In this document: in pieces, positions 1 through 8,300 of the stretch | Layout: each line of letters begins with the position of its first letter | Position numbering within the stretch: the first letter of the stretch is position 1 | Assembly: GCA_963204845.1 (NCBI GenBank) | Contig: CAUJIL010000241.1 | Coordinates: 1 to 21,379, forward strand | Length of the DNA: 21,379 nt | Source of the DNA: Pseudomonadota bacterium | GTDB taxonomy: Bacteria; Pseudomonadota; Gammaproteobacteria; Pseudomonadales; UBA5518 | Direction of reading: 5' to 3' | Made by a program: the position numbers and the translations under genes | The notes under the pieces: model-generated | The model's database searches: none | Told to the model about the DNA's origin: nothing | The model's input: the letters and a program-made list of their open reading frames with translations, nothing else

Positions 1-102
1 CTCGCAACGGCGCGCGATGCGAACCGCGCGCTGGGCGCCGAGCTCGCAGCGCGCGAGAACCTGATCCGCAAGTTGCGCGCACTCAGCGTGGACGGGGGTT
101 GA
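1..102 (+). CDS. C-terminal tail of an unidentified protein (partial, 5' end outside window)
   Basis: Frame 1 is open from the first base to a TGA at 100-102 and encodes 33 residues ending in LRALSVDGG. The segment is rich in Ala, Leu, Arg and Glu with a heptad-like look (…LAARENLIRKLRAL…), as in a C-terminal coiled coil. It converges on the hybrid kinase gene and overlaps its 3' end by 20 nt (83-102). I do not recognise the protein. With so little sequence in GC-rich DNA, an open frame could also be chance, so confidence is moderate to low. Confidence 0.4.
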   Translation, partial: LATARDANRALGAELAARENLIRKLRALSVDGG

Positions 103-2431
103 GCGGGGCCTCGGCGGCGAAGCGCCCGGTCTTTTCGAGCAGCGATTCCAGTGCGACCGGATCGTGCACCACGAGGCGGTCGAGTGCGGAAGCCAGGCGT
201 TCGCGCGCATCCGCTTCCCCGTCCGCGGCGGCGAGCACGAACACCGGCACCTGCCGCAGCGTGGCGTTGTGCGCGATCGCCTCGCTGAGCGTCACCACGT
301 CGTCGCCGGGCAGTCCGAGCGACAGCAGCACCAGGTCCGGCGGTGACAGGCGCGCGATCGCAAGCGCCTCGCCGGCCTGTTCGGTACTACTGACGTACCA
401 CCCCTGCTCGCGCAATCCCTCGACCAGCACGTCGCGCGCCGGCGAGGCGCTTTCGATCAGCAGCACGTGGCCGCTGCGGTCGCGCGGGGCGAGTCGCTCG
501 AGGGTCGCCGCCAGCCTGCGCTTGTCGACCGGTTTGTCGAGGAACTCGGCGGCGCCGCGGTCGAAGGCCTGATCGCGCGCGTCGAGCATCGATTGCAGCA
601 CCACCGGGATGTCGCGCGTCTCCTCGTTGTCCTTCAGTACCGACAGCACTTCCCAGCCGTCCATGCCCGGCATCACGAGGTCGAGCACGATCAGGTCCGG
701 CAGCCGCTCGCGCGCGAGCCGCAGGCCCTCGTCGCCGCCGGCGGCCTCCAGTACGTGGCAGCCCTCGGCGCGCAGCACGCGCGCGCTCAGTTCCCGCGCG
801 TCGGCGTCGTCGTCGACGATGAGCACGGTGGGGACTCCCGCTTCGGCCCGCGCGCGCTCCGGCGCGGGTGCGTCCGAGCGCGCCGGCGCCGCTGCCTCGG
901 TCACCGGCAGTGCCGCGGCGTCCACCGGCATCTCGACCGTGAACACGCTGCCGCGCCCGGGTTCGCTGGCGGCCTCGATGCGGCCTCCGAGCAGCGTGCA
1001 GAACTCGCGGCACAGCGCCAGCCCGAGCCCGGTGCCGCCGTACTTCTTCGTGGTCGATGAGTCCGCCTGCACGAAAGCGTCGAAGACGCTCTGCAGTTGC
1101 TCGGTCGTCATGCCGATGCCGGTGTCGCGCACGCGCAGCCGCAGCCAGTCGAAGCCGCCGCGCACGAAGGGTGTGACATCGAGCGTGACGGCGCCGTTGG
1201 CAGTGAACTTGCAGGCGTTGCTGAGCAGGTTCGCGAAGATCTGCCGGAAGCGGGTCTGGTCGCTGACGATAGGCGCGCTCGTGCCTTCGGGCACGTCGAT
1301 CACGATCGTGTTGCGGTTGTGCGCGGCCAGCGTGTGCATGGTGGCAGCGAGCTCGCGCAGCGCCTCGACGGCGTCGAAGGACTCGAGGTACAGCGTCATC
1401 TTGCCGGTCTCGATCTTCGCGATGTCGAGCACGTTGTTGATCAGTGACAGCAGGTGGCGGCCCGCGGTGAGGATCCGCTGCATGTCGCCGGTGAGCTCCG
1501 CCGCGGCAAGGTCCTCTTCCTCGGTGGCCATCTCGACCATCATCTCGCTGTAGCCGATGATCGCGTTCAGCGGCGTACGCAGTTCGTGGCTCATGTTGGC
1601 GAGGAAGCTGCTCTTGGCGGCGTTCGCGCGGTCCGCCTGCTCCTTGGCCTCGTGCACCTCCTGCACCGCGCGGCGCAGCTGGTCGGACATGTCGTTGAAG
1701 GCCTGCGCGAGCTGGCCGAACTCGTCGCCGCCGGGCACCGTGATGCGGTAGTCGAGGTCGCCGCCACCGATCCTCACCGTGCCCTCGCGCAACCGGCGCA
1801 GCGACTCGTTGGTATGGCGGATCAGCAGGAAACCGAGGAAGCTGGTGAAGAAGATCGAGCTCAGGAACACGATGATCGTGATCCGGCCGATCACCTTGCC
1901 GGTGGTCTCGACCTGCTGGCCCTCGTTGCGCGAGACGCCGATCATCGCCGCCTCGAAGGCCGCCAGCGCGCGCTCGGTGCTGCCGTAGGAAGCCTTCAGC
2001 TCGTCGATCGAGACCCCGCGGCGCAACGGGCGTCGCAGGTCGAGCAGCAGCCGCTCCCAGTCGCGGAACAACGATTCGGTCTCGCGCGCGAGCACGCCGT
2101 GCACCGGCAGCGAGGCGTCGCTGGTGTTGCGCTCCATGCGCTCGACGAGGTCGCGCAGCCCCGCGATCTCGCGCCGCGTGCGGTCGGCCTCGGCCGCCGA
2201 GATGCCCTGGCCCGCGGATTCGCGCAGCGTCACCAGCACGAGCAGCTGCTTGTGCAGGTTGTCGAGCGACTGGCGCAGCGCGCTGGCGTTGAGCTGGCCC
2301 TGTACCGCGTCGCTGACGGCATCCAGCGAATGGCGGATGGTGTTGTTGCCGATCGCGAACGACACCACGTTGATCGCGAACAGCAGCAGCACGCCGAAGA
2401 TCGCGATCGTCAGGCGCTGCAGCAGCGTCAT
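83..2431 (-). CDS. Membrane-bound hybrid histidine kinase with two C-terminal receiver domains
   Basis: 782 residues from ATG 2431. A membrane segment (about 7-27) and a second one (about 181-204) enclose a mostly helical, presumably periplasmic, region with no recognised ligand fold. A HAMP domain (about 203-258) and short coiled coil lead to a HisKA domain with the phospho-acceptor His282 in SHELRTP. The ATPase domain shows the N box (Asn405 area), DTGIG (436-440) and GGTGLG (465-470). Receiver 1 (about 535-645) has Asp539-541, phospho-acceptor Asp584 and Lys633. Receiver 2 (about 655-768) is degenerate, with Ser704 where Asp is expected. It is last in an operon with a stand-alone receiver and a receiver-cyclase, and its ATG overlaps the preceding stop (ATGA). 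It should autophosphorylate at the inner membrane and pass phosphate to its own receiver 1 and perhaps to the two partner proteins. The signal sensed is unknown. Confidence 0.93.
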   Translation of the reverse strand: MTLLQRLTIAIFGVLLLFAINVVSFAIGNNTIRHSLDAVSDAVQGQLNASALRQSLDNLHKQLLVLVTLRESAGQGISAAEADRTRREIAGLRDLVERMERNTSDASLPVHGVLARETESLFRDWERLLLDLRRPLRRGVSIDELKASYGSTERALAAFEAAMIGVSRNEGQQVETTGKVIGRITIIVFLSSIFFTSFLGFLLIRHTNESLRRLREGTVRIGGGDLDYRITVPGGDEFGQLAQAFNDMSDQLRRAVQEVHEAKEQADRANAAKSSFLANMSHELRTPLNAIIGYSEMMVEMATEEEDLAAAELTGDMQRILTAGRHLLSLINNVLDIAKIETGKMTLYLESFDAVEALRELAATMHTLAAHNRNTIVIDVPEGTSAPIVSDQTRFRQIFANLLSNACKFTANGAVTLDVTPFVRGGFDWLRLRVRDTGIGMTTEQLQSVFDAFVQADSSTTKKYGGTGLGLALCREFCTLLGGRIEAASEPGRGSVFTVEMPVDAAALPVTEAAAPARSDAPAPERARAEAGVPTVLIVDDDADARELSARVLRAEGCHVLEAAGGDEGLRLARERLPDLIVLDLVMPGMDGWEVLSVLKDNEETRDIPVVLQSMLDARDQAFDRGAAEFLDKPVDKRRLAATLERLAPRDRSGHVLLIESASPARDVLVEGLREQGWYVSSTEQAGEALAIARLSPPDLVLLSLGLPGDDVVTLSEAIAHNATLRQVPVFVLAAADGEADARERLASALDRLVVHDPVALESLLEKTGRFAAEAPLNPRPR

Positions 2432-2811
2432 GGCGGCGGGGCGCCGCGCGCGCCGGCGAGCGCGGCGATCTTGCCGAGCAGGCGGGCGAAGTCGAGCGGC
2501 TTGGTCTCGTAGTCGTCGCAGCCGGCGGCCAGCGCGCGCGCGCGGTCGTCGGACATCGCGTGTGCGGTCAGCGCGATGATCGGCACCTGCCGGCCGCGCG
2601 CGTCGGCGCGGATCTCGCGCGCGACGGTCCAGCCGTCCTTGAGCGGCAGGTTCATGTCGAGCAGCACCACGTCGGGGCGCTCGGCCAGCGTGAGCGTGAC
2701 CGCCTGCTCGCCGTCGATGGCCAGCAGCACCTCGAAACCCTTGCGGGCGAGGCGCCGCGACAGCATGTCGCGGTTCATCTCGTTGTCCTCGACGAGCAGG
2801 ATGCGGGTCAC
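2428..2811 (-). CDS. Single-domain response regulator (DivK/CheY-like receiver)
   Basis: 127 residues that form only a receiver domain. The acidic pocket is Glu8-Asp9 (LVEDN), the phospho-acceptor is Asp52 (VLLDMNLP), the switch Thr is Thr82 (ALTAHAM) and the conserved Lys is Lys104 (ETKP). There is no output domain, so it should work by protein-protein contact or as a phosphate shuttle, as DivK and CheY do. The start is GTG 2811, which overlaps the cyclase stop (GTGA). The open frame continues upstream, but that part lies out of frame inside the cyclase gene and does not look like protein. The stop overlaps the kinase ATG, which suggests that all three proteins are made together. The exact partner cannot be read from the sequence; the neighbouring kinase is the obvious candidate. 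Confidence 0.92.
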   Translation of the reverse strand: MTRILLVEDNEMNRDMLSRRLARKGFEVLLAIDGEQAVTLTLAERPDVVLLDMNLPLKDGWTVAREIRADARGRQVPIIALTAHAMSDDRARALAAGCDDYETKPLDFARLLGKIAALAGARGAPPP

Positions 2812-4316
2812 GGCGGGGTTCCTCCACGGGGCTGCGCTGCGGCGGGAGCGTCGTCGTCGAGCGCGGCGATCGCGTGGATCGCGACCTCGGCGGCCATGCC
2901 CTTGGGGCGGGCGCGGAAGCAGCGCCCGGTGCGCAGCCCGGGGCCGGCCTCGTCGACGGTGCTCTGCGAGGCGAGCACCTCGCCGGCGCCGGTGTAGGAT
3001 TCGATGCGCGCGGTGAGATTCACCGTGTGCCCGACCACGCCGTACTTGCTGCGTTGCTCGGAGCCGATGTTGCCGGCCACGACCAGGCCGGTATTCAGCC
3101 CGATCCCGATCGCGATCGACGGCAGCCCCTCGGCACGGTTGCGCTCGTTGACGCCGTGGATCTCGCGCTGCATCGCCAGCGCGCAGCGCGTCGCGCGCCG
3201 GGCGTCGTCGTCGTGCGCGACCGGGGCGCCGAAGATCGCCAGGATCCCGTCGCCGATGAACTCGTCCACGGTGCCACCGTGCGCCATGATCACCGAGGAC
3301 ATCGCGCCCAGGTAGTTGTTCAGCAGCCTGACCACCTGCTGCGGCGTGTGGTTCTCGCAGATCTGGCTGAAGTTGCGGATGTCCGCCATCAGGATCGTGA
3401 CCCTGCAGGTCACGCCTCCGAGGTCCAGGCCCTGCGGGTTCTCGAGCAGCGCGTCGACGATCTCGTCCGACAGGTAGCGGCCGAAGGTGTTGCGGATGAA
3501 GCGCTGGCTGCGCTCGAGCTCGCGCCGGTACGACTCCTCGCGGTCGTGCCAGCGCTTGCGCTCGAGTCCGGCGTTGAGGCGTGCCTGCAGCAGCACCGGG
3601 TTGAACGGCTTGGTCAGGTAGTCGTCGGCGCCGGCCTCGATGCAACGGATCACGCCCTCGCCGTCGGCGATACCGGAGACGATGATCACCGGCACCGCGC
3701 GCAGCCGCTCGTCGGACTTGATCCTCGCCAGCAGTTCGAGTCCGCTCATCTCGGGCATCACGAGGTCGAGGAAGATCAGGTCGACCGCGTGCCCGGCGAG
3801 GATCGCCATCGCCTCGGCCCCGGAGGCGGCGGCGAGGACCGTGTGGCCCTGGCGGCGCAGGTAGCGCCCGAGCAACTCGCGGCTGAGTTCGTTGTCGTCG
3901 ATCACCAGCAGCGTGCCGCGCTCGCCCGCGGGCTGCGCGGGCGCGCGCGTCAGCGCGATGTTCGCCTCCGGTGCGGTGGCTGCCAGCAGCTCGCCGGCGC
4001 GCGCGCGCAGCGCGTCGAGGTCGTCGAGCAGGCGCCGGTCCAGCGTCTCGCGCTCGTCGAGCAGCAGCTCGAGGTAGCCGGCCATCGCGCCGATGTGGTT
4101 GCGCAGCTCGTGCAGCAGTTCGCCGCGCTCACCGTGCCAGTCATCGGCGAGGCAGTCGGCGGCACGCGCGGCCGCCAGCGCGCACCTCTCCAGGTCGGCC
4201 AGCACCTCGAACGCCTGCAGTCGCCCGGCGCGCGCGATCGCTTCCGATAGCAGTCGCTCGGTGGCGGCGAGGGAATCCCGCAGGATGACGGACTCTGGCG
4301 CGTGTGCGGCGGACAC
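2808..4316 (-). CDS. His-box / receiver / class III nucleotide cyclase fusion
   Basis: 502 residues from GTG 4316. Residues 1-115 are helical and contain a histidine-kinase-like H box at His69 (HELRNHIGAMAGY), but no ATPase domain follows. The receiver (about 134-250) has Asp140-Asp141, phospho-acceptor Asp184 (IFLDLVMPEM) and Lys236. After a helical linker (about 250-300), the class III cyclase domain (about 303-485) carries both metal Asp residues (Asp312 in ADIRNFS, Asp356 in FIGDG) and the transition-state Asn433 and Arg437 (VNLTAR). It should therefore be catalytic and controlled by phosphorylation. The base-selecting positions are Glu352 and Gly426 instead of the Lys/Asp or Lys/Thr of adenylate cyclases, so the product may be cGMP. 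It is the first gene of the operon. The start codon is uncertain because no good ribosome site precedes it. Confidence 0.9.
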   Translation of the reverse strand: MSAAHAPESVILRDSLAATERLLSEAIARAGRLQAFEVLADLERCALAAARAADCLADDWHGERGELLHELRNHIGAMAGYLELLLDERETLDRRLLDDLDALRARAGELLAATAPEANIALTRAPAQPAGERGTLLVIDDNELSRELLGRYLRRQGHTVLAAASGAEAMAILAGHAVDLIFLDLVMPEMSGLELLARIKSDERLRAVPVIIVSGIADGEGVIRCIEAGADDYLTKPFNPVLLQARLNAGLERKRWHDREESYRRELERSQRFIRNTFGRYLSDEIVDALLENPQGLDLGGVTCRVTILMADIRNFSQICENHTPQQVVRLLNNYLGAMSSVIMAHGGTVDEFIGDGILAIFGAPVAHDDDARRATRCALAMQREIHGVNERNRAEGLPSIAIGIGLNTGLVVAGNIGSEQRSKYGVVGHTVNLTARIESYTGAGEVLASQSTVDEAGPGLRTGRCFRARPKGMAAEVAIHAIAALDDDAPAAAQPRGGTPP

Positions 4317-4346
4317 CCGGAAGGCCTGTGCATGGTCTGGTCGGTA

Positions 4347-4376
4347 TTTATACCCGCATTGTCCCCGGGGTGTGAA
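4347..4376 (-). promoter_or_regulatory. Sigma-70-type promoter of the cyclase-receiver-kinase operon
   Basis: On the minus strand, TTCACA (4376-4371, five of six matches to TTGACA) is followed after 18 bp by TATAAA (4352-4347, five of six matches to TATAAT). The start of transcription would be near 4340, about 24 nt before GTG 4316. The -10 lies inside an inverted repeat, GGTAT-TT-ATACC (4344-4355). The promoter sits between dapC and the cyclase, which supports separate transcription of the signalling operon. Confidence 0.6.
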
Positions 4377-4400
4377 CCCTGCGGAGGCCGTGGGCGCCGG

Positions 4401-5597
4401 TCAGCCGGCGGTGACGAAGCGCCGGATCCGCCGCGCCGCCTCGACGCAGTCCTCGAGGCTCGCCACCAGCGCGAGGCGCACGCGGCGTGCGCCGGGGTCG
4501 CTGCCCGCCATGGGGCGGCTGAGGAAACTGCCCGGCAGCACGGTGACGTTGGTGTGCCGGTACAGCTCGCGCGCGAACTCGCACTCGTCGCCCGGCGTGC
4601 GTGGCCACAGGTAGAAGCCGCCGTCGGGCAGTGCGACGTCGAGGCAACCGTCGAGTTCCGCGAGCACGGCCTCGAACTTGCGGCGGTACAGCGCGCGGTT
4701 GGCGCGCACGTGCTGCTCGTCGCGCCACGCGAGCGTGCTCGCGGCCTGGTGCGGCGGCGGCATCGCCGAGCCGTGGTAGGTGCGGTAGAGCAGGAACGAA
4801 CGGATCAGCGCGGCGTCGCCGGCCACGAATCCCGAACGCAGGCCCGGCAGGCTGGAGCGCTTCGACAGGCTGTGGAACGCGATGCAGCCGCGGAAGTCGG
4901 CGCGGCCGTGGACGCGGCAGGCCTCGAGCACGCCGACCGGCGGCGCGTCCTCGCGCGGATACAGTTCCGAATAGCATTCGTCGGAAGCGATCGCGAAACC
5001 GTGGCGATCCGCGAGCGCGAATACGCGCCGCCAGTCGTCCAGCGCCAGCACGGCGCCGGTCGGGTTGCCCGGCGAACAGACGACCAGCATCTGGCAGCGT
5101 GCCCAGTCGGCCTCGGCGATCGCGTCGAGGTCGGGTATGCCGGGGCGACCGGGAAGTTCGGGCAGGAACAGCGGTGTCGCGCCTGCGAGCAGCGCCGCGC
5201 CCTCGTAGATCTGGTAGAAGGGGTTCGGCATCGCGACCCGCGGTGCCGCGCGCGTGCGGTCGATGGCGCACTGCGTGAACGCGAACAACGCCTCGCGGCT
5301 GCCGTTGACCGGCAGCACGTGGCGCGCCGGCGACAGCGCTCCGGGTGGCAGCCGGTAGCGCGCCGTGAGCCAGTCGGCGATCGCCGCGCGCAGTTCCTCC
5401 GAGCCCGCCGTCTTCGGGTACTGCGAGTAGCCGGCGGTGTGGCGCTGCAGTTCCGCGAGCACGAACTCCGGCGCCGCGTGGCGCGGCTCGCCGATCGACA
5501 GCGGGATCGGCGCCAGCGCCGCCGGCCGCACGCCGTCGAGCAGCGCCGCGAGGCGCTCGAACGGATAGGGATGCAGGCGTTCGAGGTCGGGGTTCAT
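4401..5597 (-). CDS. dapC: N-succinyldiaminopimelate aminotransferase
   Basis: 398 residues, a class I/II PLP-dependent aminotransferase. The PLP lysine is Lys246 in SLSKRSSLPGLRSGF. Asn178 in CSPGNPTG and Asp206 with Tyr209 in SDECYSE contact the cofactor, and Arg374 (VRLAL) is the likely substrate-carboxylate Arg. The enzyme moves an amino group from glutamate to N-succinyl-2-amino-6-ketopimelate in the diaminopimelate/lysine pathway, which supplies peptidoglycan. The specific call rests on overall resemblance to the proteobacterial DapC family and on the place next to glnD and map, as in Pseudomonas. By motifs alone it could be another class I aminotransferase. Its ATG 5597 overlaps the glnD stop by 4 nt (ATGA), so it is probably translated by coupling. 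Confidence 0.88.
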   Translation of the reverse strand: MNPDLERLHPYPFERLAALLDGVRPAALAPIPLSIGEPRHAAPEFVLAELQRHTAGYSQYPKTAGSEELRAAIADWLTARYRLPPGALSPARHVLPVNGSREALFAFTQCAIDRTRAAPRVAMPNPFYQIYEGAALLAGATPLFLPELPGRPGIPDLDAIAEADWARCQMLVVCSPGNPTGAVLALDDWRRVFALADRHGFAIASDECYSELYPREDAPPVGVLEACRVHGRADFRGCIAFHSLSKRSSLPGLRSGFVAGDAALIRSFLLYRTYHGSAMPPPHQAASTLAWRDEQHVRANRALYRRKFEAVLAELDGCLDVALPDGGFYLWPRTPGDECEFARELYRHTNVTVLPGSFLSRPMAGSDPGARRVRLALVASLEDCVEAARRIRRFVTAG

Positions 5598-8296
5598 GGG
5601 CTGCGTCTCGTGGCGGTGGCCATCGGCTCGTTCCCGTCGCGGTCGAGCGCCTCGCGGATCGCGCGCTGCAGGTCGTCCGCCGTCGCGGGATCCTCGATTG
5701 GGCGGTGCGCGGCGTCGGTGATGAAGAACACGTCCTCGACGCGTTCGCCGAGCGTGGTGATGCGTGCATTGCGCACCTTGATGCCGAAGGCGAGGAACAC
5801 GCGGCCGATGCGCGCGAGCAGGCCGGCGCGGTCGGGGGTCATCACCTCGAGGATCGAATGGCTGCCGGAGGGATCGGTCGCGAGGCGGGTCTCGGTGGGC
5901 GCCGCGAAGTGTTTCAGCGCGCGCGGCGGGTGGCGCTGCACCACGTCGAGGTAGTGCTCGGTGCCGCCCAGGTGCTCGCCCAGGGCGCGACGGATCTGTG
6001 CGGCGCGCGGACCGTCGGGCGGCACCGGGGCGCCGTCCTGCTCGAGCACGAAGAAGGTGTCGAGCGTGTGGTGGTCGGCCGAGGAATAGAGCCGCGCGCC
6101 GTGCACGTCCAGTCCGAGCTGCTCCATGGTGGCCGTGATCACCGCGAACAGGTGGTCGCGATCGCGCGTGTAGATGAAGATCTGCGTGACCGGGTCGAAG
6201 CGGCTGCCGGCCGCCTTGGTCAGCACCACCGGCGCCCCGGGGTCGGCGCGCGCGAGGATCGCCTCGCTGTGCCAGGCGATGTCGACGGCGGTTTCGCGCA
6301 GGAAGTAGTACGGTCCCCTCAGCGCCCACAACGCCTCGACGCGCGCCCGGTCCACCCCGCGGTTCTCCAGCAGGTTCTGCGCCGCGGCGCGCGTCTCGGC
6401 GATGCGCTCGCCGCGGTCGGGCGGATTCTCGAGCCCGCGCCGCAACGCGCGCTTGGTCTGCACGTACAGCGAGTGCAGCAGGCTGGCGCGCCAGCTGTTC
6501 CACAGGGTCGGGTTGGTCGCGGTGATGTCGGCCACGGTCAGCGTGTACAGGTGGTCCAGGTGGATCTGGTCCGCGACCAGCCGCGCGAAGGACTCGATCA
6601 CCTCCGGGTCGGAGATGTCCTTGCGCTGCGCGGTGGTCGACATCTGCAGGTGGTTGCGCACCAGCCAGGCGACCAGGTTCGTCTCGCGCGGGCTGAGTTC
6701 GAGGCGTTGGCAGAATGCCGCCGCGTCGAGCGCGCCGAGCTCGCTGTGGTCGCCGCCGCGGCCCTTGGCGATGTCGTGGAACAGTCCGGCCAGGTACAGC
6801 AGCTCGGGCCGGGGCAGGCGCTTGATCGCGTGCGCGGCGGTAGGGAACTCCTCCCGCGCGCGCGGCAGCAGGAACATGCGCATGTTGCGCACCACGCGGA
6901 TCGTGTGCGAGTCCACCGAATAGACGTGGAACAGGTCGTGCTGCGTCTGGCCGATGATGCGGCCGAACTCGGGCACGAAGCGCCCGAGCACACCGTAGCG
7001 CTTCATGCGGTCGAGCTGCGTGGCGACGCGCCACGGCGAGGCGAGCAGCTGCAGGAACAGGCGGTTGGCGAGTGGGTCGCGGCGCAGTTCGTCGTCGATC
7101 AGGCGGCGCGACTGGTGAACCAGACGGATCGTCGCCGCGCGCGCTCCGGCGATGAAATCGTTCTGCGCCATCAGCGTGAACATCTCGATCAGCGCCCGCG
7201 GGCTGTGGCGGAACACGTTGTCGTGCGCGACCTCGAGGTAGCCGTTGCGCACGCGAAAGCGCTGGTTGATCTCGTAGATGGCCACCGGTTCGCAGGCGCG
7301 CAGGATCGCCTCGTCGAACAACTGCGTCAGCATCTCGTTCAGCACGCCCAGGCGCAGCACCCAGCGGAAGTAGTCCTTCATGAAGTGCTCGACCGCGAGC
7401 CCGCGCTCGTCGTCGGTGTAACCGAACAGGCGCGCGAGGCTGAGCTGGTGGTCGAACAGCAGGCGGTCCTCGGCGCGCCCGGCGAGCATGTGCAGGCCGT
7501 AACGGATCCGCCACAGGAAGTCCTGCCCGCGCATCAGCGCGTGGTATTCGGCCTCGTTCAGGAAGCCGCGCGCGACCAGCTCCAGCGTGCTGGCGGCGTG
7601 GAAATGGCGCTTCGCGACCCATCCCACCGTCTGCACGTCGCGCAGCCCGCCGGGGCAGCCCTTGATGTTCGGCTCGAGGTTGTACTCGGTGTTGTTGAAC
7701 TTGCGGTGGCGGGCCTTCTGCTCGTCCCACTTGGCACGGAAGAACTCCGCGCTCGGCCAGATCTGCTCCGGTCCGGTCGCCGCGGCGAGCCGTTCGCGCA
7801 ACGCATCGGCGCCGCTGATCGTGCGTGCCTCCATCAGCGCGGTGGCGATCGTGATGTCCGCGGCGGCGACCTCGCGGCACTCCGCCAGCGTGCGCACGCT
7901 GTGGCCGATGGCGAGTCGCGTGTCCCACAGGCAGGTGATGAACGCCTCCAGCGCGGCGGTGTGCGGCACGCGGGCCGACTCGTCGGCGAGCAGCACGAGC
8001 AGGTCGATGTCGGAGTGCGGATGCAACTCGCCCCGCCCGTAGCCGCCGACGGCGAGCAGTGCGACGCGCGGATCCGCGGCCAGCCCGTGGTGGGCCCACA
8101 GGCAGCGGAGGATGGCGTCGAGGTATCCGGCGCGCTCGCGTACCAGCGTGCGGACGTCCTCCTCGGCGAGGAAGCGGCGGTCGAGGTCGGCGCCCACGCG
8201 CGCGAGCTGCTCGCGCACGGTGGGCAGCAGTGCGGCGCCGGCGGCGAGCGCCGCGGCCAGTTCTTCCTCGCTCCAGGGCAGGGCGGGTCCCGGCAT
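5594..8296 (-). CDS. glnD: Bifunctional PII uridylyltransferase/uridylyl-removing enzyme
   Basis: 900 residues, the usual full length. The nucleotidyltransferase domain has the GGYGRGELHPHSDIDLL signature (84-100) with metal ligands Asp96 and Asp98. A GlnD-specific linker follows (for example NLEPNIKGCPGGLRD, 206-220). The HD hydrolase domain includes His464 and the His507-Asp508 pair (GLFHDIAKGRGGDHS). Two ACT domains close the protein (about 705-780 and 825-895), where glutamine is sensed. The enzyme adds UMP to PII proteins when glutamine is low and removes it when glutamine is high, and so controls glutamine synthetase and Ntr regulation. ATG 8296 lies 4 nt after the map stop. No domain is broken and all key residues are present. 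Confidence 0.97.
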   Translation of the reverse strand: MPGPALPWSEEELAAALAAGAALLPTVREQLARVGADLDRRFLAEEDVRTLVRERAGYLDAILRCLWAHHGLAADPRVALLAVGGYGRGELHPHSDIDLLVLLADESARVPHTAALEAFITCLWDTRLAIGHSVRTLAECREVAAADITIATALMEARTISGADALRERLAAATGPEQIWPSAEFFRAKWDEQKARHRKFNNTEYNLEPNIKGCPGGLRDVQTVGWVAKRHFHAASTLELVARGFLNEAEYHALMRGQDFLWRIRYGLHMLAGRAEDRLLFDHQLSLARLFGYTDDERGLAVEHFMKDYFRWVLRLGVLNEMLTQLFDEAILRACEPVAIYEINQRFRVRNGYLEVAHDNVFRHSPRALIEMFTLMAQNDFIAGARAATIRLVHQSRRLIDDELRRDPLANRLFLQLLASPWRVATQLDRMKRYGVLGRFVPEFGRIIGQTQHDLFHVYSVDSHTIRVVRNMRMFLLPRAREEFPTAAHAIKRLPRPELLYLAGLFHDIAKGRGGDHSELGALDAAAFCQRLELSPRETNLVAWLVRNHLQMSTTAQRKDISDPEVIESFARLVADQIHLDHLYTLTVADITATNPTLWNSWRASLLHSLYVQTKRALRRGLENPPDRGERIAETRAAAQNLLENRGVDRARVEALWALRGPYYFLRETAVDIAWHSEAILARADPGAPVVLTKAAGSRFDPVTQIFIYTRDRDHLFAVITATMEQLGLDVHGARLYSSADHHTLDTFFVLEQDGAPVPPDGPRAAQIRRALGEHLGGTEHYLDVVQRHPPRALKHFAAPTETRLATDPSGSHSILEVMTPDRAGLLARIGRVFLAFGIKVRNARITTLGERVEDVFFITDAAHRPIEDPATADDLQRAIREALDRDGNEPMATATRRSP

Positions 8297-8300
8297 TGCC

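Noticed and set aside
4302..5954. Plus-strand open frame of 550 codons opposite dapC and the end of glnD
   Set aside because: It crosses two well-supported minus-strand genes and the intergenic promoter, with no family resemblance.
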